Shown here piece after piece: positions 41,578-51,659 of a DNA stretch of 64,000 bases (position 1 is its first letter; the number at the start of each line of letters is the position of its first letter). The DNA lies in NCBI RefSeq assembly GCF_020216025.1, contig NZ_JAIWNC010000027.1, forward strand, positions 86,585 through 150,584, in the 5' to 3' direction. The translations under genes and the position numbers were made by a program. Origin of the DNA: Jidongwangia harbinensis. GTDB lineage: Bacteria > Actinomycetota > Actinomycetes > Mycobacteriales > Micromonosporaceae. The notes under the pieces are model-generated. The model was not told the origin of the DNA and did not search any database. It saw only the letters and a list, made by a program, of their open reading frames with translations.

Positions 41578-44500
41578 GTGTCCCGTCGACGCCAACGCCA
41601 CCTCGGGCGTGGCCTGCTCACCGCTGCCCTGCTCCCGTTCGCGCTCCTGGCGACCGTACTCACCGGCGCACCGGCCGCCCAGGCCGCACCCCGACCGGTG
41701 GCCGCCCAGGCCGAGGCCGAGCCGTACTCCGTGCTGGTCTTCTCCAAGACCGCCGGCTTCCGGCACGACTCCATCCCGACCGGGATCGCCGCCATCCGGC
41801 AGCTCGGGGCGGAGCACGGCTTCACCGTCGACGCCACCGAGGACAGCGCCGCCTTCACCGACGCCAACCTCGCCAAATACCGCGCGGTGGTCTGGCTGTC
41901 CACCACCGGGGACGTCCTCGACCCCAGCCAGCAGGCCGCCTTCGAGCGCTACATCCAGGCCGACGGCGGGTACGTCGGCATCCACGCCGCCTCCGACACC
42001 GAGTACAGCTGGCCCTGGTACGGCGAACTGGTCGGCGCCTACTTCGCCAGCCACCCCGCCAACCAGCAGGCCACGGTGAAGGTCGAGGACCAGGCCCACC
42101 CGTCCACGGCCGGGCTGCCGGAGCGCTGGTCGCGATTCGACGAGTGGTACAACTTCCGGTCCAACCCGCGCGGCGACGTGCACGTTCTGGCCAGCCTGGA
42201 CGAGACCAGCTACACCCCGGGCGCCGGCGCCATGGGCCACGACCACCCGACCGCCTGGTGCCAGGACTACGACGGCGGGCGGGCCTGGTACACCGGCGGC
42301 GGCCACACCGCGGAGTCGTACGCCGAACCGGAGTTCCTCACCCACCTGCTCGGCGGCATCGAGACCGCCGCCGGGGTGCGGGACGCCGACTGCGGCGCCT
42401 CGCTGACCGACAGCTTCGAGAAGGTCAGCCTGGACAGCAACACCAGCAACCCGATGGAGCTGGACATCGCCGGAGACGGCCGGGTGTTCTATGTGGAGCG
42501 CGACGGCCGGGTGCGGATCGTCAAGCCCGGCACCGGCACCACGGTCACCGCCGTCGACCTGGACGTGTTCACCGGCAACGAGGACGGCCTGATCGGCATC
42601 CGGCTGGACCCGGACTTCGCCGACAACGGCTGGATCTACCTCTACTACGCGAAGAACGACGGGGTGGCGCGCAACCTGCTGTCCCGGTTCACCGTCACCG
42701 GCGACACCATCGACCCGGCCAGCGAGAAGGTCGTGCTGCAGGTCAACACGCAGCGCAACACCTGCTGCCACGCCGGCGGCAGCATGACCTTCGACCGCGC
42801 CGGCAACCTGTACCTCGCCACCGGCGACAACACGAACCCGTTCGAGTCGGACGCGTACACCCCGCTCGACGAGCGGCCCGGCCGGTCCGACTACGACGCC
42901 CAGCGCACCGCCGGCAACACCAACGACCTGCGCGGCAAGATCCTGCGGATCCACCCGGAGGACGACGGGTCCTACACCGTCCCGGCCGGGAACCTCTTCC
43001 CGGCCGGCACCGCGCAGACCCGCCCGGAGATCTACGCGATGGGCCTGCGCAACCCGTTCCGGATCGGCATCGATCCGGCCACCGACACCCTCTACGTCGC
43101 CGACTACGGGCCGGACGCCGCCTCGACCGACCCCGCCCGCGGTCCCGAGGGAACGGTGGAGTGGAACATCGTCGCCGCCCCCGGCAACTTCGGCTGGCCG
43201 TACTGCGCCGGCGCGAACTACGCGTACAACGACTACCAGTTCCCGTCCGGGCCGAGCGGGGCGAAGTTCAACTGCGCGGCGCCGGTGAACAACTCACCCA
43301 ACAACACCGGCCTCACCAACCTGCCGCCGGCCGTCAGCGCCACCGTGGACTACGACTACAGCGGCAACCCGCGCTTCCCGGAGATCGGTGGCGGCGGCGC
43401 CCCGATGGGCGGCCCGGTCTACCGCTACGACGCCGAACTGGACTCCACCCGCAAGTGGCCGGCCTACTACGACGGCAAGGCGCTGCTCGGCGAGTGGAAC
43501 CAGTCGAAGATGTACGCGATGCAGGTCACCGCGGACGGCAAGTCCCTGGTGGACATCAACCAGTTGCTGACCGGGATGAGCTTCATCCGCCCGATGGAGT
43601 TCGAGTTCGGCCCGGACGGCGCGATGTACCTGATCGAATGGGGCACCGGTTTCGGCGGGAACAACGACGACTCCGGGATCTACCGGATCGACTACGTCGC
43701 CGGTGAACGGGCCCCGATCGCGGCGGCGAGCGCCACCCCGACGTCCGGGCCGGCGCCGCTGGCGGTGCAGTTCTCCAGCGCGGGCTCCCGCGACCCGGAC
43801 GGCGGCGCGCTGACCTACGCCTGGACGTTCGGGGACGGCGGGACCTCCGCCGAGGCAAACCCGGTCCACCGGTACACCGAGGCGGGCGACTACACCGCAC
43901 AACTCACCGTGACCAACCCCAAGGGACGTACCGCGGTGGCGAACGTGCCGGTGACGGTCGGCAACACCGCGCCGACGGTGACCATCGAGTTCCCGCCGAA
44001 CGGCGGCTTCTTCGACTGGGGCGACCAGGTCCGGTACACCATCACGGTGACCGACCCGGAGGACGGCGAAATCGACTGCGACCGGGTGAAGCTGCAGGTG
44101 CTGCTCGGCCACGACGAGCACGGCCACCCGCTGGACCAGCACACCGGCTGCACCGGCACCGTACAGACGTCGCTCGCCTCCGGGCACGGCGCCGAAGCGA
44201 ACGTGTTCGCCGTGTTCGAGGCGACCTACACCGACGACGGCGGCACCGGCGGTGCCGGCCGGCTCACCGGGCGGGCCATCGAGCAGCTGCAGCCCAAGCG
44301 GAAGCAGGCCGAGTACTTCACCGGCACCGGCCGGGTGCCCGGCGGCGCCGGCGGCGGCGACGCGGGCGTGGTGCGGGAGACCACCAGCGATTCGGCCGGC
44401 GGCGGCCAGAACATCGGCTTCGTCGAGGACGGCGACTGGTGGTCGCTGCGCCCGGCCAGCCTGACCGGCATCGACTCGATCCGCTTCCGGGTCGCCTCGG

Positions 44501-47373
44501 CGAACAGCGGCGGCCGGATCGAGGTACGCGCCGACGCGGCCGACGGCCCGCTGGTCGCCTCGGCCGACGTGCCCGGCACCGGGGACTGGCAGGACTACGT
44601 CGACGTGACCGCGCCGGTGACCGGTACCAACGCGGGCACGCTGTACTTCGTGGCCCGGGACCCGGCCGGCGGCACCGGGTCGCTGTTCAACGTGAACTGG
44701 ATGGACTTCCTCGGCCGGGGCGTGACCGAGAACGCGCCGCCCCAGGTCAGCGCGGTCGCCACCCCGACCGCCGGCACGGCGCCGATCACCGTCGAGTTCG
44801 ACGGCACGGCCACCGACGCCGAGGGCGACACCCCGCTCACGTACGCCTGGGACTTCGGCGACGGCGGCACGGCGACCACCCTGGACGCCCGGCACACGTA
44901 CACCGTCCCGGGCACGTTCACCGCCACCCTGACGGTGACCGACAAGCGCGGGGCGAAGTCGTACGCGAACGTCCCGATCCGGGTCGACGCGCCGAACACG
45001 TCCTGCTTCGGGGCCCGCTCGGACGACTTCCTCGGCGGCACGCTGAGCCGGGACCGCTGGACCGTGGTCCGGGAGAACCAGCAGTACTCGATCGCCGACG
45101 GGGGACTGCGGCTGCCCACCTCCGCGGGTGACCTCTACGGCACCCGCAACGACGCCACCAACCTGGTTCTGCAGCCGGTACCCGGCGGGGCCTGGCAGGC
45201 CACCACGATGGTCACCCTGCCCACCACCGCCGACTACCAGCAGGCCGGCCTGCTGGTGTACGGCGACGACGACAACTACGCGAAGGTCGACCTGGTGCAC
45301 AGCGGCGGCCGCCGGGTGGAGTTCATCTCCGAGACCGCCGGCACCCCGCGCAACGAGTCGGCCGACAGCACCGCCGCACCCGACGGCGACGCCGTCTACC
45401 TGCGGCTGAGCAGCGACGGCACGAACCTGACCGCGGCGGTCTCCGCCGACGGCCGGACGTTCAGCCCGATCGGCCGGGAGGCCGCGCTGGCCGGCATCGA
45501 GAACCCCCGGATCGGGCTGTACGCGCTCAACGGCGGCACCACCGCCCCGGTGGTGGACGCGGCCTTCGACTGGTTCCAGTTCGCGCCGGACGCCCCGGCC
45601 GAACCGGTCGACCGGTCGGACGAGTTCACCGGCGACGCGCTCGACAAGTGCCGGTGGGACGCGGTCGTCCGGGAGGACCCGGCGACGTACCGGGTGACCG
45701 ACGGTGCGCTGCGGATCGACGTGCCGAACGGCGACATCTACACCGGCAACAACACCGGGCCGACGAACTTCGTCCTGCAGAACGCCCCCGAGGGCGACTG
45801 GACCATCCAGACGAAGGTCGACGGCAGCCTGCTGGACGAGCAGTACCAGCAGGCCGGGTTGCTCGTCTACGCCGACGACGACAACTACCTCAAGCTCGAC
45901 TTCGTGACCGACAACGCGGCCGGTGCATCGGTCAGCCGGCGGATCGAGTTCCGCAGCGAGATCGACGCGGTGGTGCAGGATCCGCAGCCCGGGGCGACCG
46001 GGTTGACGTCGGGGGTGTGGCATCTGCGGCTGGCCCGCACCGGCGCCACCTACACCGCCTCGTACTCGGCCGACGGCACGGAGTGGACCACGCTGGACTC
46101 GTTGACCAGCACCGCCGTCGGGGCGGTCCCGAAGGTCGGGGTGTTCACCCTCGGCGCCAACCAGACAGCCTCGAAGACCGCCTCGTTCGACTACTTCCGG
46201 ATCAGCGCCGGGGACGCCGACAGCACCGCGCCGGTGACCAGCGCGCAGGTCTCCGGCACTCCGGTCCAGGGCTGGTACCCCGGTCCCGTCACGGTCACGC
46301 TGACCGCGGCGGACGAGGACGGCGGCAGTGGGGTGGAGAGCACCGAGTACCAGATCGGGGACGCCACCGACTGGACCCGGTACACCGGTCCGGTGCCGGT
46401 CACCTCGGACGGCACCTACGAGGTGCGCTTCCGCTCGACCGACGCCGCCGGCAACGTGGAGAAGAACAAGTCGGTGACCGTCAAGATCGACGGTACGGCC
46501 CCGGTCAGCGCCGCGCAGTTCGCCCCGCCCAACGACGACGGCTGGCACGACGGCGCCGTCCCGGTGACGCTGACGTCGACCGACGCCGGTTCCGGGGTGG
46601 ACGTCCTGGAATGGTCCCTGGACGGCGGCGCCTGGACCCGGTACACCGAGCCGGTGCCGGTGACCGGGGACGGCGAGCACGAACTGCTGTACCGGGCCAC
46701 CGACACCGCCGGAAACGCCGAGACGCTGAAGTCGGCGGTCCTGAAGATCGACGGTACGAAGCCCACGCTCCTGGTCTCCGGCGTGGCCGACGGCCAGCTC
46801 TACGGTGACAGCCAGGACGTCCGGATCTCGTGGCAGGCGGTCGACCCGACCTCAGGCGTGGCGACGACGGCCGGCACGCTGAACGGCGAGCCATACGCCA
46901 GCGGCACCCTGCAGGCGATGTACGAGCTGCCGCTCGGCCTGCACGACCTGACCGTGACGGCGACCGACAAGGCCGGAAACCACACCACCTCGACGGTACG
47001 GTTCTTCGTCAGCACCTCGTTCCGCGACATGCAGAACCTGGTGGACCGGTTCCGCGCGACCGGCCGGCTCTCCGCCGACGCCCAGCGCCAGCTGACCAAC
47101 AAGCTGAACGCGGCCCGGGCCTCGGAGGCGGCCGGCAACGACAAGCGGGCGGTGCAGCAGCTGACCGCATTCAAGGCGCTGGCCGGCGACACCGCCCTGG
47201 TCCGCGACGCCGACGTCCGGAACACCCTGATCCGGGACGCCGACGCGATGATCGTGCGGCTCGGCGGGACGGCCACCAAGGCCGGGGTACGCGCCAACGG
47301 CGGCAATCCGGTCACCGACGCCGGCCGTCTCGCCGGGGACCCGACCCGGGTCTCCCCGGACCGACCGCGCTGA
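41578..47373 (+). CDS. Secreted ThuA-glucose/sorbosone dehydrogenase-PKD-CBM multidomain protein
   Basis: 1931 residues. Signal peptide 1-37 (ends APAAQAA). ThuA-like glutamine-amidotransferase fold ~47-262. Six-bladed glucose/sorbosone dehydrogenase propeller ~274-709 (NTCCHAGGSMTFD, EIYAMGLRNPFRIGID, GNFGWPYC). PKD domain ~710-790, CBM6-like module ~910-1045, second PKD ~1052-1140. Two tandem DUF1349/laminin-G-like modules ~1148-1337 and ~1347-1542 share DDDNY and GLLVY motifs. Three Ig-like repeats ~1550-1811 and a helical tail ~1815-1901 follow. GTG at 41578 with AAGGAG upstream. Probably a PQQ-dependent sugar oxidase anchored to polysaccharide (domain-based). Its stop overlaps the next start. 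Confidence 0.93.
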   Translation: MSRRRQRHLGRGLLTAALLPFALLATVLTGAPAAQAAPRPVAAQAEAEPYSVLVFSKTAGFRHDSIPTGIAAIRQLGAEHGFTVDATEDSAAFTDANLAKYRAVVWLSTTGDVLDPSQQAAFERYIQADGGYVGIHAASDTEYSWPWYGELVGAYFASHPANQQATVKVEDQAHPSTAGLPERWSRFDEWYNFRSNPRGDVHVLASLDETSYTPGAGAMGHDHPTAWCQDYDGGRAWYTGGGHTAESYAEPEFLTHLLGGIETAAGVRDADCGASLTDSFEKVSLDSNTSNPMELDIAGDGRVFYVERDGRVRIVKPGTGTTVTAVDLDVFTGNEDGLIGIRLDPDFADNGWIYLYYAKNDGVARNLLSRFTVTGDTIDPASEKVVLQVNTQRNTCCHAGGSMTFDRAGNLYLATGDNTNPFESDAYTPLDERPGRSDYDAQRTAGNTNDLRGKILRIHPEDDGSYTVPAGNLFPAGTAQTRPEIYAMGLRNPFRIGIDPATDTLYVADYGPDAASTDPARGPEGTVEWNIVAAPGNFGWPYCAGANYAYNDYQFPSGPSGAKFNCAAPVNNSPNNTGLTNLPPAVSATVDYDYSGNPRFPEIGGGGAPMGGPVYRYDAELDSTRKWPAYYDGKALLGEWNQSKMYAMQVTADGKSLVDINQLLTGMSFIRPMEFEFGPDGAMYLIEWGTGFGGNNDDSGIYRIDYVAGERAPIAAASATPTSGPAPLAVQFSSAGSRDPDGGALTYAWTFGDGGTSAEANPVHRYTEAGDYTAQLTVTNPKGRTAVANVPVTVGNTAPTVTIEFPPNGGFFDWGDQVRYTITVTDPEDGEIDCDRVKLQVLLGHDEHGHPLDQHTGCTGTVQTSLASGHGAEANVFAVFEATYTDDGGTGGAGRLTGRAIEQLQPKRKQAEYFTGTGRVPGGAGGGDAGVVRETTSDSAGGGQNIGFVEDGDWWSLRPASLTGIDSIRFRVASANSGGRIEVRADAADGPLVASADVPGTGDWQDYVDVTAPVTGTNAGTLYFVARDPAGGTGSLFNVNWMDFLGRGVTENAPPQVSAVATPTAGTAPITVEFDGTATDAEGDTPLTYAWDFGDGGTATTLDARHTYTVPGTFTATLTVTDKRGAKSYANVPIRVDAPNTSCFGARSDDFLGGTLSRDRWTVVRENQQYSIADGGLRLPTSAGDLYGTRNDATNLVLQPVPGGAWQATTMVTLPTTADYQQAGLLVYGDDDNYAKVDLVHSGGRRVEFISETAGTPRNESADSTAAPDGDAVYLRLSSDGTNLTAAVSADGRTFSPIGREAALAGIENPRIGLYALNGGTTAPVVDAAFDWFQFAPDAPAEPVDRSDEFTGDALDKCRWDAVVREDPATYRVTDGALRIDVPNGDIYTGNNTGPTNFVLQNAPEGDWTIQTKVDGSLLDEQYQQAGLLVYADDDNYLKLDFVTDNAAGASVSRRIEFRSEIDAVVQDPQPGATGLTSGVWHLRLARTGATYTASYSADGTEWTTLDSLTSTAVGAVPKVGVFTLGANQTASKTASFDYFRISAGDADSTAPVTSAQVSGTPVQGWYPGPVTVTLTAADEDGGSGVESTEYQIGDATDWTRYTGPVPVTSDGTYEVRFRSTDAAGNVEKNKSVTVKIDGTAPVSAAQFAPPNDDGWHDGAVPVTLTSTDAGSGVDVLEWSLDGGAWTRYTEPVPVTGDGEHELLYRATDTAGNAETLKSAVLKIDGTKPTLLVSGVADGQLYGDSQDVRISWQAVDPTSGVATTAGTLNGEPYASGTLQAMYELPLGLHDLTVTATDKAGNHTTSTVRFFVSTSFRDMQNLVDRFRATGRLSADAQRQLTNKLNAARASEAAGNDKRAVQQLTAFKALAGDTALVRDADVRNTLIRDADAMIVRLGGTATKAGVRANGGNPVTDAGRLAGDPTRVSPDRPR

Positions 47374-47939
47374 TGGGCCGCCCGGTCGTGTTCGGGAGGA
47401 ACGTCCCGGTACGCCGTACCCGCGGATCGGCGGCCGTCCTGGCCGGCCTGTTGCTGGCCACCCTGCCGGCGGCCGGGCCGGCCTGGGCGCACGACACCAG
47501 GTTGAAGCTGGAGGTGGCCGGCGACGGCGCCACCGGCGTCACCGTGCGGGCCCGCCACGCCGACGGGCACCCGCTGGACAAGCCGGTCCGGCTGGTGCTC
47601 ACCGCCACCGCCGCGGGCGGGCGGACCGTCGGCCCGCGGCAACTCGAGCCGGCCGGGGAGGGACAGGGCTTCTATGCCAGCGGTCCGGTTCTGGCGCCCG
47701 GCAGCTGGCGGGTGACGGTCAGCGCGCCCAGGCCGTACACCGGCGAGACGGCCGTCGAGGTGCGGGCCCGGGCGGCCCAGTCGGCACCGGCGCAGGCCGC
47801 GCCGGTGTCCGCGGCGCGGCGGACGGCCGCGGGCGAATCCGGGTGGCGGTGGTGGCCGGTCGGGCTGGCGGTCCTCGCCGCCCTGGCGATCGTCACGCTG
47901 GTGGTGCCGGTGGTGCGCCGCCGTACGAAACGGGTCTGA
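47373..47939 (+). CDS. Small exported protein with C-terminal membrane anchor
   Basis: 188 residues. Signal-like N-terminus (VLAGLLLATLPAAGPAWA, then mature HDTRLKLEV), one ~95-residue beta-rich domain of YtkA/CopC-like appearance (GVTVRARHADGHPLDKPVRLVL, GQGFYASGPVLAPGSWRVTV), a Pro/Ala spacer and a terminal helix WWPVGLAVLAALAIVTLVVP with a basic end. ATG 47373 shares its A with the TGA of the giant gene (TGATG), so expression is coupled. No metal ligands beyond the mature N-terminal His are evident, so copper binding is only a possibility. It may tether or assist the upstream enzyme. Confidence 0.75.
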   Translation: MGRPVVFGRNVPVRRTRGSAAVLAGLLLATLPAAGPAWAHDTRLKLEVAGDGATGVTVRARHADGHPLDKPVRLVLTATAAGGRTVGPRQLEPAGEGQGFYASGPVLAPGSWRVTVSAPRPYTGETAVEVRARAAQSAPAQAAPVSAARRTAAGESGWRWWPVGLAVLAALAIVTLVVPVVRRRTKRV

Positions 47940-47980
47940 GCCGGTCCCGCGCACCCGGGCCCCCGGGCCAGGACCGGCTC
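47938..47980 (+). terminator. Strong terminator hairpin
   Basis: Exact 10-bp arms GAGCCGGTCC (47938-47947) and GGACCGGCTC (47971-47980) enclose a second CCCGGG-type fold. It begins within the stop codon of the small membrane-anchored protein. Ends the ThuA operon. Confidence 0.75.
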
Positions 47981-48054
47981 GGGCGCATGGGCCCCGAGCC
48001 TGTCGGCATGCGCCGGGTGACCGTCTCGACCGGCCCGCCGGCCGGTTCCGATGG

Positions 48055-49113
48055 TCAGGCCGGGCGCCGCCAGCGTTCGATGATCTGATCGATGTCGTCG
48101 CGGATGCGTTCCCGGGCCTGGTCCCGGGGCACGCCGGCCATCAGCATCTCGTCGTAGCCGGTGTCCTCGTGCCGGATCGAGGCGATCACCGCCCGGGTCA
48201 CCGCCTCCGGGTCGAGTGCCCGGCCGGCCGCGCTGCGTCCCACCCGGCCGCTTCCGCGGGTGCCGGCGTGCCGGCTGATCGCCGCGGCCCGTCCCGCCGG
48301 GCAGCCGGGGAACAACCGGCCGATCTCGTCGGCGAAGTCCTGGTGGAAGTGCTCGTCCGCGGTCTCCCGGCGCAGCCGGTCCCGCTCGCGGCGGCGGGCC
48401 CGGGCCTCCTCGTCGGACAGGCACTGCTGCTCGGCCAGCTCGACCGCGGCCGGTTCGACCAGCAGCCCCTGCCGCTCGTGGCGTCTGCGGGAACGGCTGA
48501 ACCGCACCACCACCGCAGACAGCCGGCTGGCCTGTTTCGCCCGGCGGGTCAGGGCCGCGTCGCCGGACGGCAGGAAGACCAGGTGATCGAAGTCCGCGCA
48601 GGTGAGGCACGTCGGCCCGGCGTCCTCCATGATCAGCATGTCGGCGTCGGCGCGCCCGCAGGTGGCGCAGGTGAACGCCGTCAAGGGCTGCACCACGACC
48701 AGGTCCGGCGCCTTGCTCTGGCGGGCGGCCAGCCGTTCGCGCTTCGCCTCCGGCAGGTCCGCCGGTGTCCAGTGGGTGCGGTAGGCCCGTTCGAGTTCGG
48801 GGTCGCCGGCGGCGGTGAAGCGCAACGGCCGCCGGTCGCGGGCGGCGGCCAGATACTCCACTTCGGACGGCCGCAGGTCGCGGTGGGCGACCCAGCGGTG
48901 GAACACCTCCAGTGCGTCGGCGAGGCGTCCGGTGGGCACCGCCGCGACCGCTTCCAGGTGCGGCGCACGGCCCTGCCGCCAGTCCGTCACCAGCCCGGGC
49001 GGGACCCATCCCAGACCGGTCAGGACGTCCAGCGGGCTCACCTGATGCTGGCGGGTCAACGCCTGCTCGGCGGCGGTCACCACCCGGCGCTCCAGCTTCG
49101 ACGCGGGTTGCAT
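48055..49113 (-). CDS. DUF2293-domain protein with zinc-ribbon-like centre
   Basis: 352 residues. C-terminal DUF2293 region ~255-350 (FHQDFADEIGRLFPGCPAGRAAAISRHAG, SGRVGRSAAGRALD, AVIASIRHEDTGYDEMLMAG). In the middle, TCATCGRADADMLIMEDAGPTCLTCADFDH gives a C-x2-C...C-x2-C zinc-binding pattern. The N-terminus is helical (ASKLERRVVTAAEQALTRQ). ATG 49113 chosen; the frame extends upstream but without family character. Function unknown; cytoplasmic. Confidence 0.85.
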   Translation of the reverse strand: MQPASKLERRVVTAAEQALTRQHQVSPLDVLTGLGWVPPGLVTDWRQGRAPHLEAVAAVPTGRLADALEVFHRWVAHRDLRPSEVEYLAAARDRRPLRFTAAGDPELERAYRTHWTPADLPEAKRERLAARQSKAPDLVVVQPLTAFTCATCGRADADMLIMEDAGPTCLTCADFDHLVFLPSGDAALTRRAKQASRLSAVVVRFSRSRRRHERQGLLVEPAAVELAEQQCLSDEEARARRRERDRLRRETADEHFHQDFADEIGRLFPGCPAGRAAAISRHAGTRGSGRVGRSAAGRALDPEAVTRAVIASIRHEDTGYDEMLMAGVPRDQARERIRDDIDQIIERWRRPA

Positions 49114-49124
49114 GGGACGGCAGA

Positions 49125-50618
49125 CTACCCTCGTCGGCCTTGTCCGGTCAGGAGGCCGGTCACCTCCGCGGGGTCGAACCGGGCGGGTCGGAAGTCGTCG
49201 GCCGACGGCAGGCCGAGCCACTCCAGTCGTTCCCGGTGCTGCGGGTGAGCGGGGTCGCTGATGATGTCGACGAGGTCGGCGTACCCCCAGATGCCGCCGC
49301 AGTCCTCCGGAGGCGCGGCGCGCCGGCCGGCGGTGCAGCGCGGATACCCCACCGCCTGCCGGTCGAGGAGCTTCTCCACCACGATGTCGAGTTCCCAGTC
49401 GTCGCCGAAGTCGTAGCGGTACCGCACCTGAGCCCCGGCGTCCGGCGCGACCTGTTCCAGCGTCACCGGCTTCTCGGCGCGGTGGCCCAGTTCCCGGTCC
49501 GCGACGCCGAACGCGCCGTACGGGGTTTCGAAGACGTGCAGGTGGCAGTCGTCCCAGCCGAACGCCACCTGGATGATGCGGTGCAGTTCGGCCAGGTTGG
49601 TGTCGCCGGGGACTTCGAGGCGCCGCCAGATCGGTGGTTCGGCATCCCGCAAGCTGACCTTGATCTGATAGATCCTGGGCGGTCCGTCGGACTTCCTGCG
49701 CTTCGCCGGCATGCGGGGCGACGACGTCCGGCGCGGTCGCACCGGGCCGGGATCATGGGCGCCGTGCGGGTCTGACGGGCGGGTCGGCCGGGGAAGAACC
49801 GCCAGTCGGGCGCGCAGCAGCGCGGCCACCGGGTGGTAGCCGGGCCCGTCCGGGTCGTCGAGGTCGTCCAGATCGGGGCCGGTCTCCTGATCGTGTACGG
49901 CGCGGGCGTCCAGGGCCCGTTCCGCCTGCCGGCGGAACTCGTCCGGGTTCAGGTCCTCGGCGACGAGGGGCGCGCCGATCCGGCGGCTGTCCGCTTCGAT
50001 CATGGTGGTGAGCCGGTCCAGTACCTCGCCCGGGAAGAGGGTGACGTCCGCCGCCGCGTCACAGTCGAGGTGATCGACGTGCACCAGGAAGGCGTGTGTG
50101 CGCCCGGACCGCTCGAAGGAGCACAGCAGCATCGACGCTCCGCCGGCCGGGTCGGCGTAGCGCCGGCACATTCCCACCGTGACCGGCTCGGACAGTTCCG
50201 ACGCCCACGCCGGAGCGGGCACCCCGTCCGCCAGCAGTTGCCGGGCCGCGTCCACGGACCGCACGCGAGGCTCCACCGCGCCGATGGCGAGGAGTACGCC
50301 CAGCGAGGCCGGCGTGGACATCCGGGCAAGCGCCGGCACGATGTCCTCCGCCAGCGCTCCGATGAAGTCGTCGACGAGGTCGTTGACGGCCACGAGGTTC
50401 GCGCCGAACAACTCGGCGTCCAACGGGTCGTCGACGGCGAGGAGGTCAGCCGCGTCCGCGGCCAGGTCCTTGACGAAGGCTTCCGGGGTGAGGTCCGCGC
50501 CCGTACAGGCCGGGCAGTCGCATTCCTCCGGGCCGCTGGCCAAGGGCTCCAGGATGCGCAGGTCGGGCCGGCCGGAACCGGTGGCCGTTCGCTTCCGGCC
50601 GCGACGCACAGGGCTCAT
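49125..50618 (-). CDS. Plasmid pRiA4b ORF-3 family protein
   Basis: 497 residues. The C-terminal ~190 residues are the pRiA4b ORF-3 domain: YQIKVSLRDAEPPIWRRLEVPGD, LAELHRIIQVAFGWDDCHLHVF, YRYDFGDDWELDIVVEKL, CTAGRRAAPPEDCGGIWGYA. The N-terminal half includes a possible zinc site (ECDCPACTG) and an unassigned helical domain that is often fused to this family. ATG 50618 is the first family-like start, and AGGA lies upstream. The family is common near mobile elements but here it is a long chromosomal version. Function unknown. Confidence 0.85.
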   Translation of the reverse strand: MSPVRRGRKRTATGSGRPDLRILEPLASGPEECDCPACTGADLTPEAFVKDLAADAADLLAVDDPLDAELFGANLVAVNDLVDDFIGALAEDIVPALARMSTPASLGVLLAIGAVEPRVRSVDAARQLLADGVPAPAWASELSEPVTVGMCRRYADPAGGASMLLCSFERSGRTHAFLVHVDHLDCDAAADVTLFPGEVLDRLTTMIEADSRRIGAPLVAEDLNPDEFRRQAERALDARAVHDQETGPDLDDLDDPDGPGYHPVAALLRARLAVLPRPTRPSDPHGAHDPGPVRPRRTSSPRMPAKRRKSDGPPRIYQIKVSLRDAEPPIWRRLEVPGDTNLAELHRIIQVAFGWDDCHLHVFETPYGAFGVADRELGHRAEKPVTLEQVAPDAGAQVRYRYDFGDDWELDIVVEKLLDRQAVGYPRCTAGRRAAPPEDCGGIWGYADLVDIISDPAHPQHRERLEWLGLPSADDFRPARFDPAEVTGLLTGQGRRG

Positions 50619-50741
50619 CCGGTCATCCTGCCGCATCGCCACGGCCGTCTCATCGGCCCTCACCCGCCCGGCGTACGCACCATGGGTAGCGACGTCGATC
50701 TATCATCGTGCGCGTATCCCTGACCGGCGGCGGAGGACGAC

Positions 50742-51542
50742 GTGACCGATGACGCGAACGGCGTCCTGAACGCCGAGGTGCCGCACACCGCGCGCATCTG
50801 GAACTACTGGCTGGGCGGTAAGGACAACTTCGCGGCCGACCGGGCGGTCGGCGACCAGGTCCAGCAGCACCTGCCGGACATCGTCACGTCGGCCCGCGCC
50901 GATCGGGCCTTCCTCCGGCGCGCCGTCCGCCACCTAGTCGGCGAGGCCGGCATCCGCCAGTTCCTCGACATCGGCGCGGGCCTGCCCACCGCCGACAACA
51001 CCCACGAGGTGGCCCAGCTGATCGCGCCCGAGTGCCGCGTCGTCTACTGCGACAACGACCCGCTGGTGCTGGCCCACGCCCGGGCGCTGCTCACCAGCGT
51101 CCCGGAGGGCGTCACCGACTACATCGACGCGGAGGCCCGGGACACCGCCGCCATCGTCGAGGCCGCCCGGCGGACGCTGGATCTCGACCGGCCGGTCGCC
51201 GTCATGCTGCTCGGCATCCTCAACTTCATCGGCGACGACGACGAGGCCCTCGGCATCGTGCGGCAGCTGATGGCGGCCGTCCCGTCCGGCAGCTACCTGG
51301 CGGTCGCCCATCCCACGCTGGAGATCAGGCCGGCGGAGTCGGCGGCCGCCGCCGAGCAGTGGAACAAGACGGCCACGCCACCCATCACGTTGCGCTACAA
51401 GGCCGACATGCTCCGCTGGTTCGAGGGTCTCGACCTGCTCGAACCGGGCGTGGTCACGTGCACGAAATGGCGCCCGGACCCCGGCGACCCGACCGCGGAC
51501 ACGGACGTCTACCAGTTCTGCGGAGTCGCCCGGAAGCCGTGA
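50742..51542 (+). CDS. SAM-dependent methyltransferase of the DUF574 type
   Basis: 266 residues. The actinomycete-specific pattern is complete: PHTARIWNYWLGGKDNFAADRAVGD, ARADRAFLRRAVRHLV, FLDIGAGLPTADNTHEVA, VVYCDNDPLVLAHARALL, PVAVMLLGILNFIGDDDEA and the FEGLDLLEPGVV tail. It has a Rossmann-like SAM fold; substrate unknown. Streptomycetes and relatives carry many paralogues. GTG start, with AGG upstream. Stand-alone. Confidence 0.92.
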   Translation: MTDDANGVLNAEVPHTARIWNYWLGGKDNFAADRAVGDQVQQHLPDIVTSARADRAFLRRAVRHLVGEAGIRQFLDIGAGLPTADNTHEVAQLIAPECRVVYCDNDPLVLAHARALLTSVPEGVTDYIDAEARDTAAIVEAARRTLDLDRPVAVMLLGILNFIGDDDEALGIVRQLMAAVPSGSYLAVAHPTLEIRPAESAAAAEQWNKTATPPITLRYKADMLRWFEGLDLLEPGVVTCTKWRPDPGDPTADTDVYQFCGVARKP

Positions 51543-51659
51543 CGCCTCGACGACCCGGGTGCCGGGACGGCCGCGCCGGCGGGCAGGGTTGCGGGTCTTT
51601 CGGGCCCATCCGCGGTGCTCGGGACGGCGCTCGTCGCGGGCCGGCGGCACGATGGTGTG

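Noticed and set aside
43294..46680. 1128-residue minus-strand frame inside the ThuA-GSDH gene
   Set aside because: Codon-bias shadow; the plus strand has continuous recognised domains through the whole stretch.
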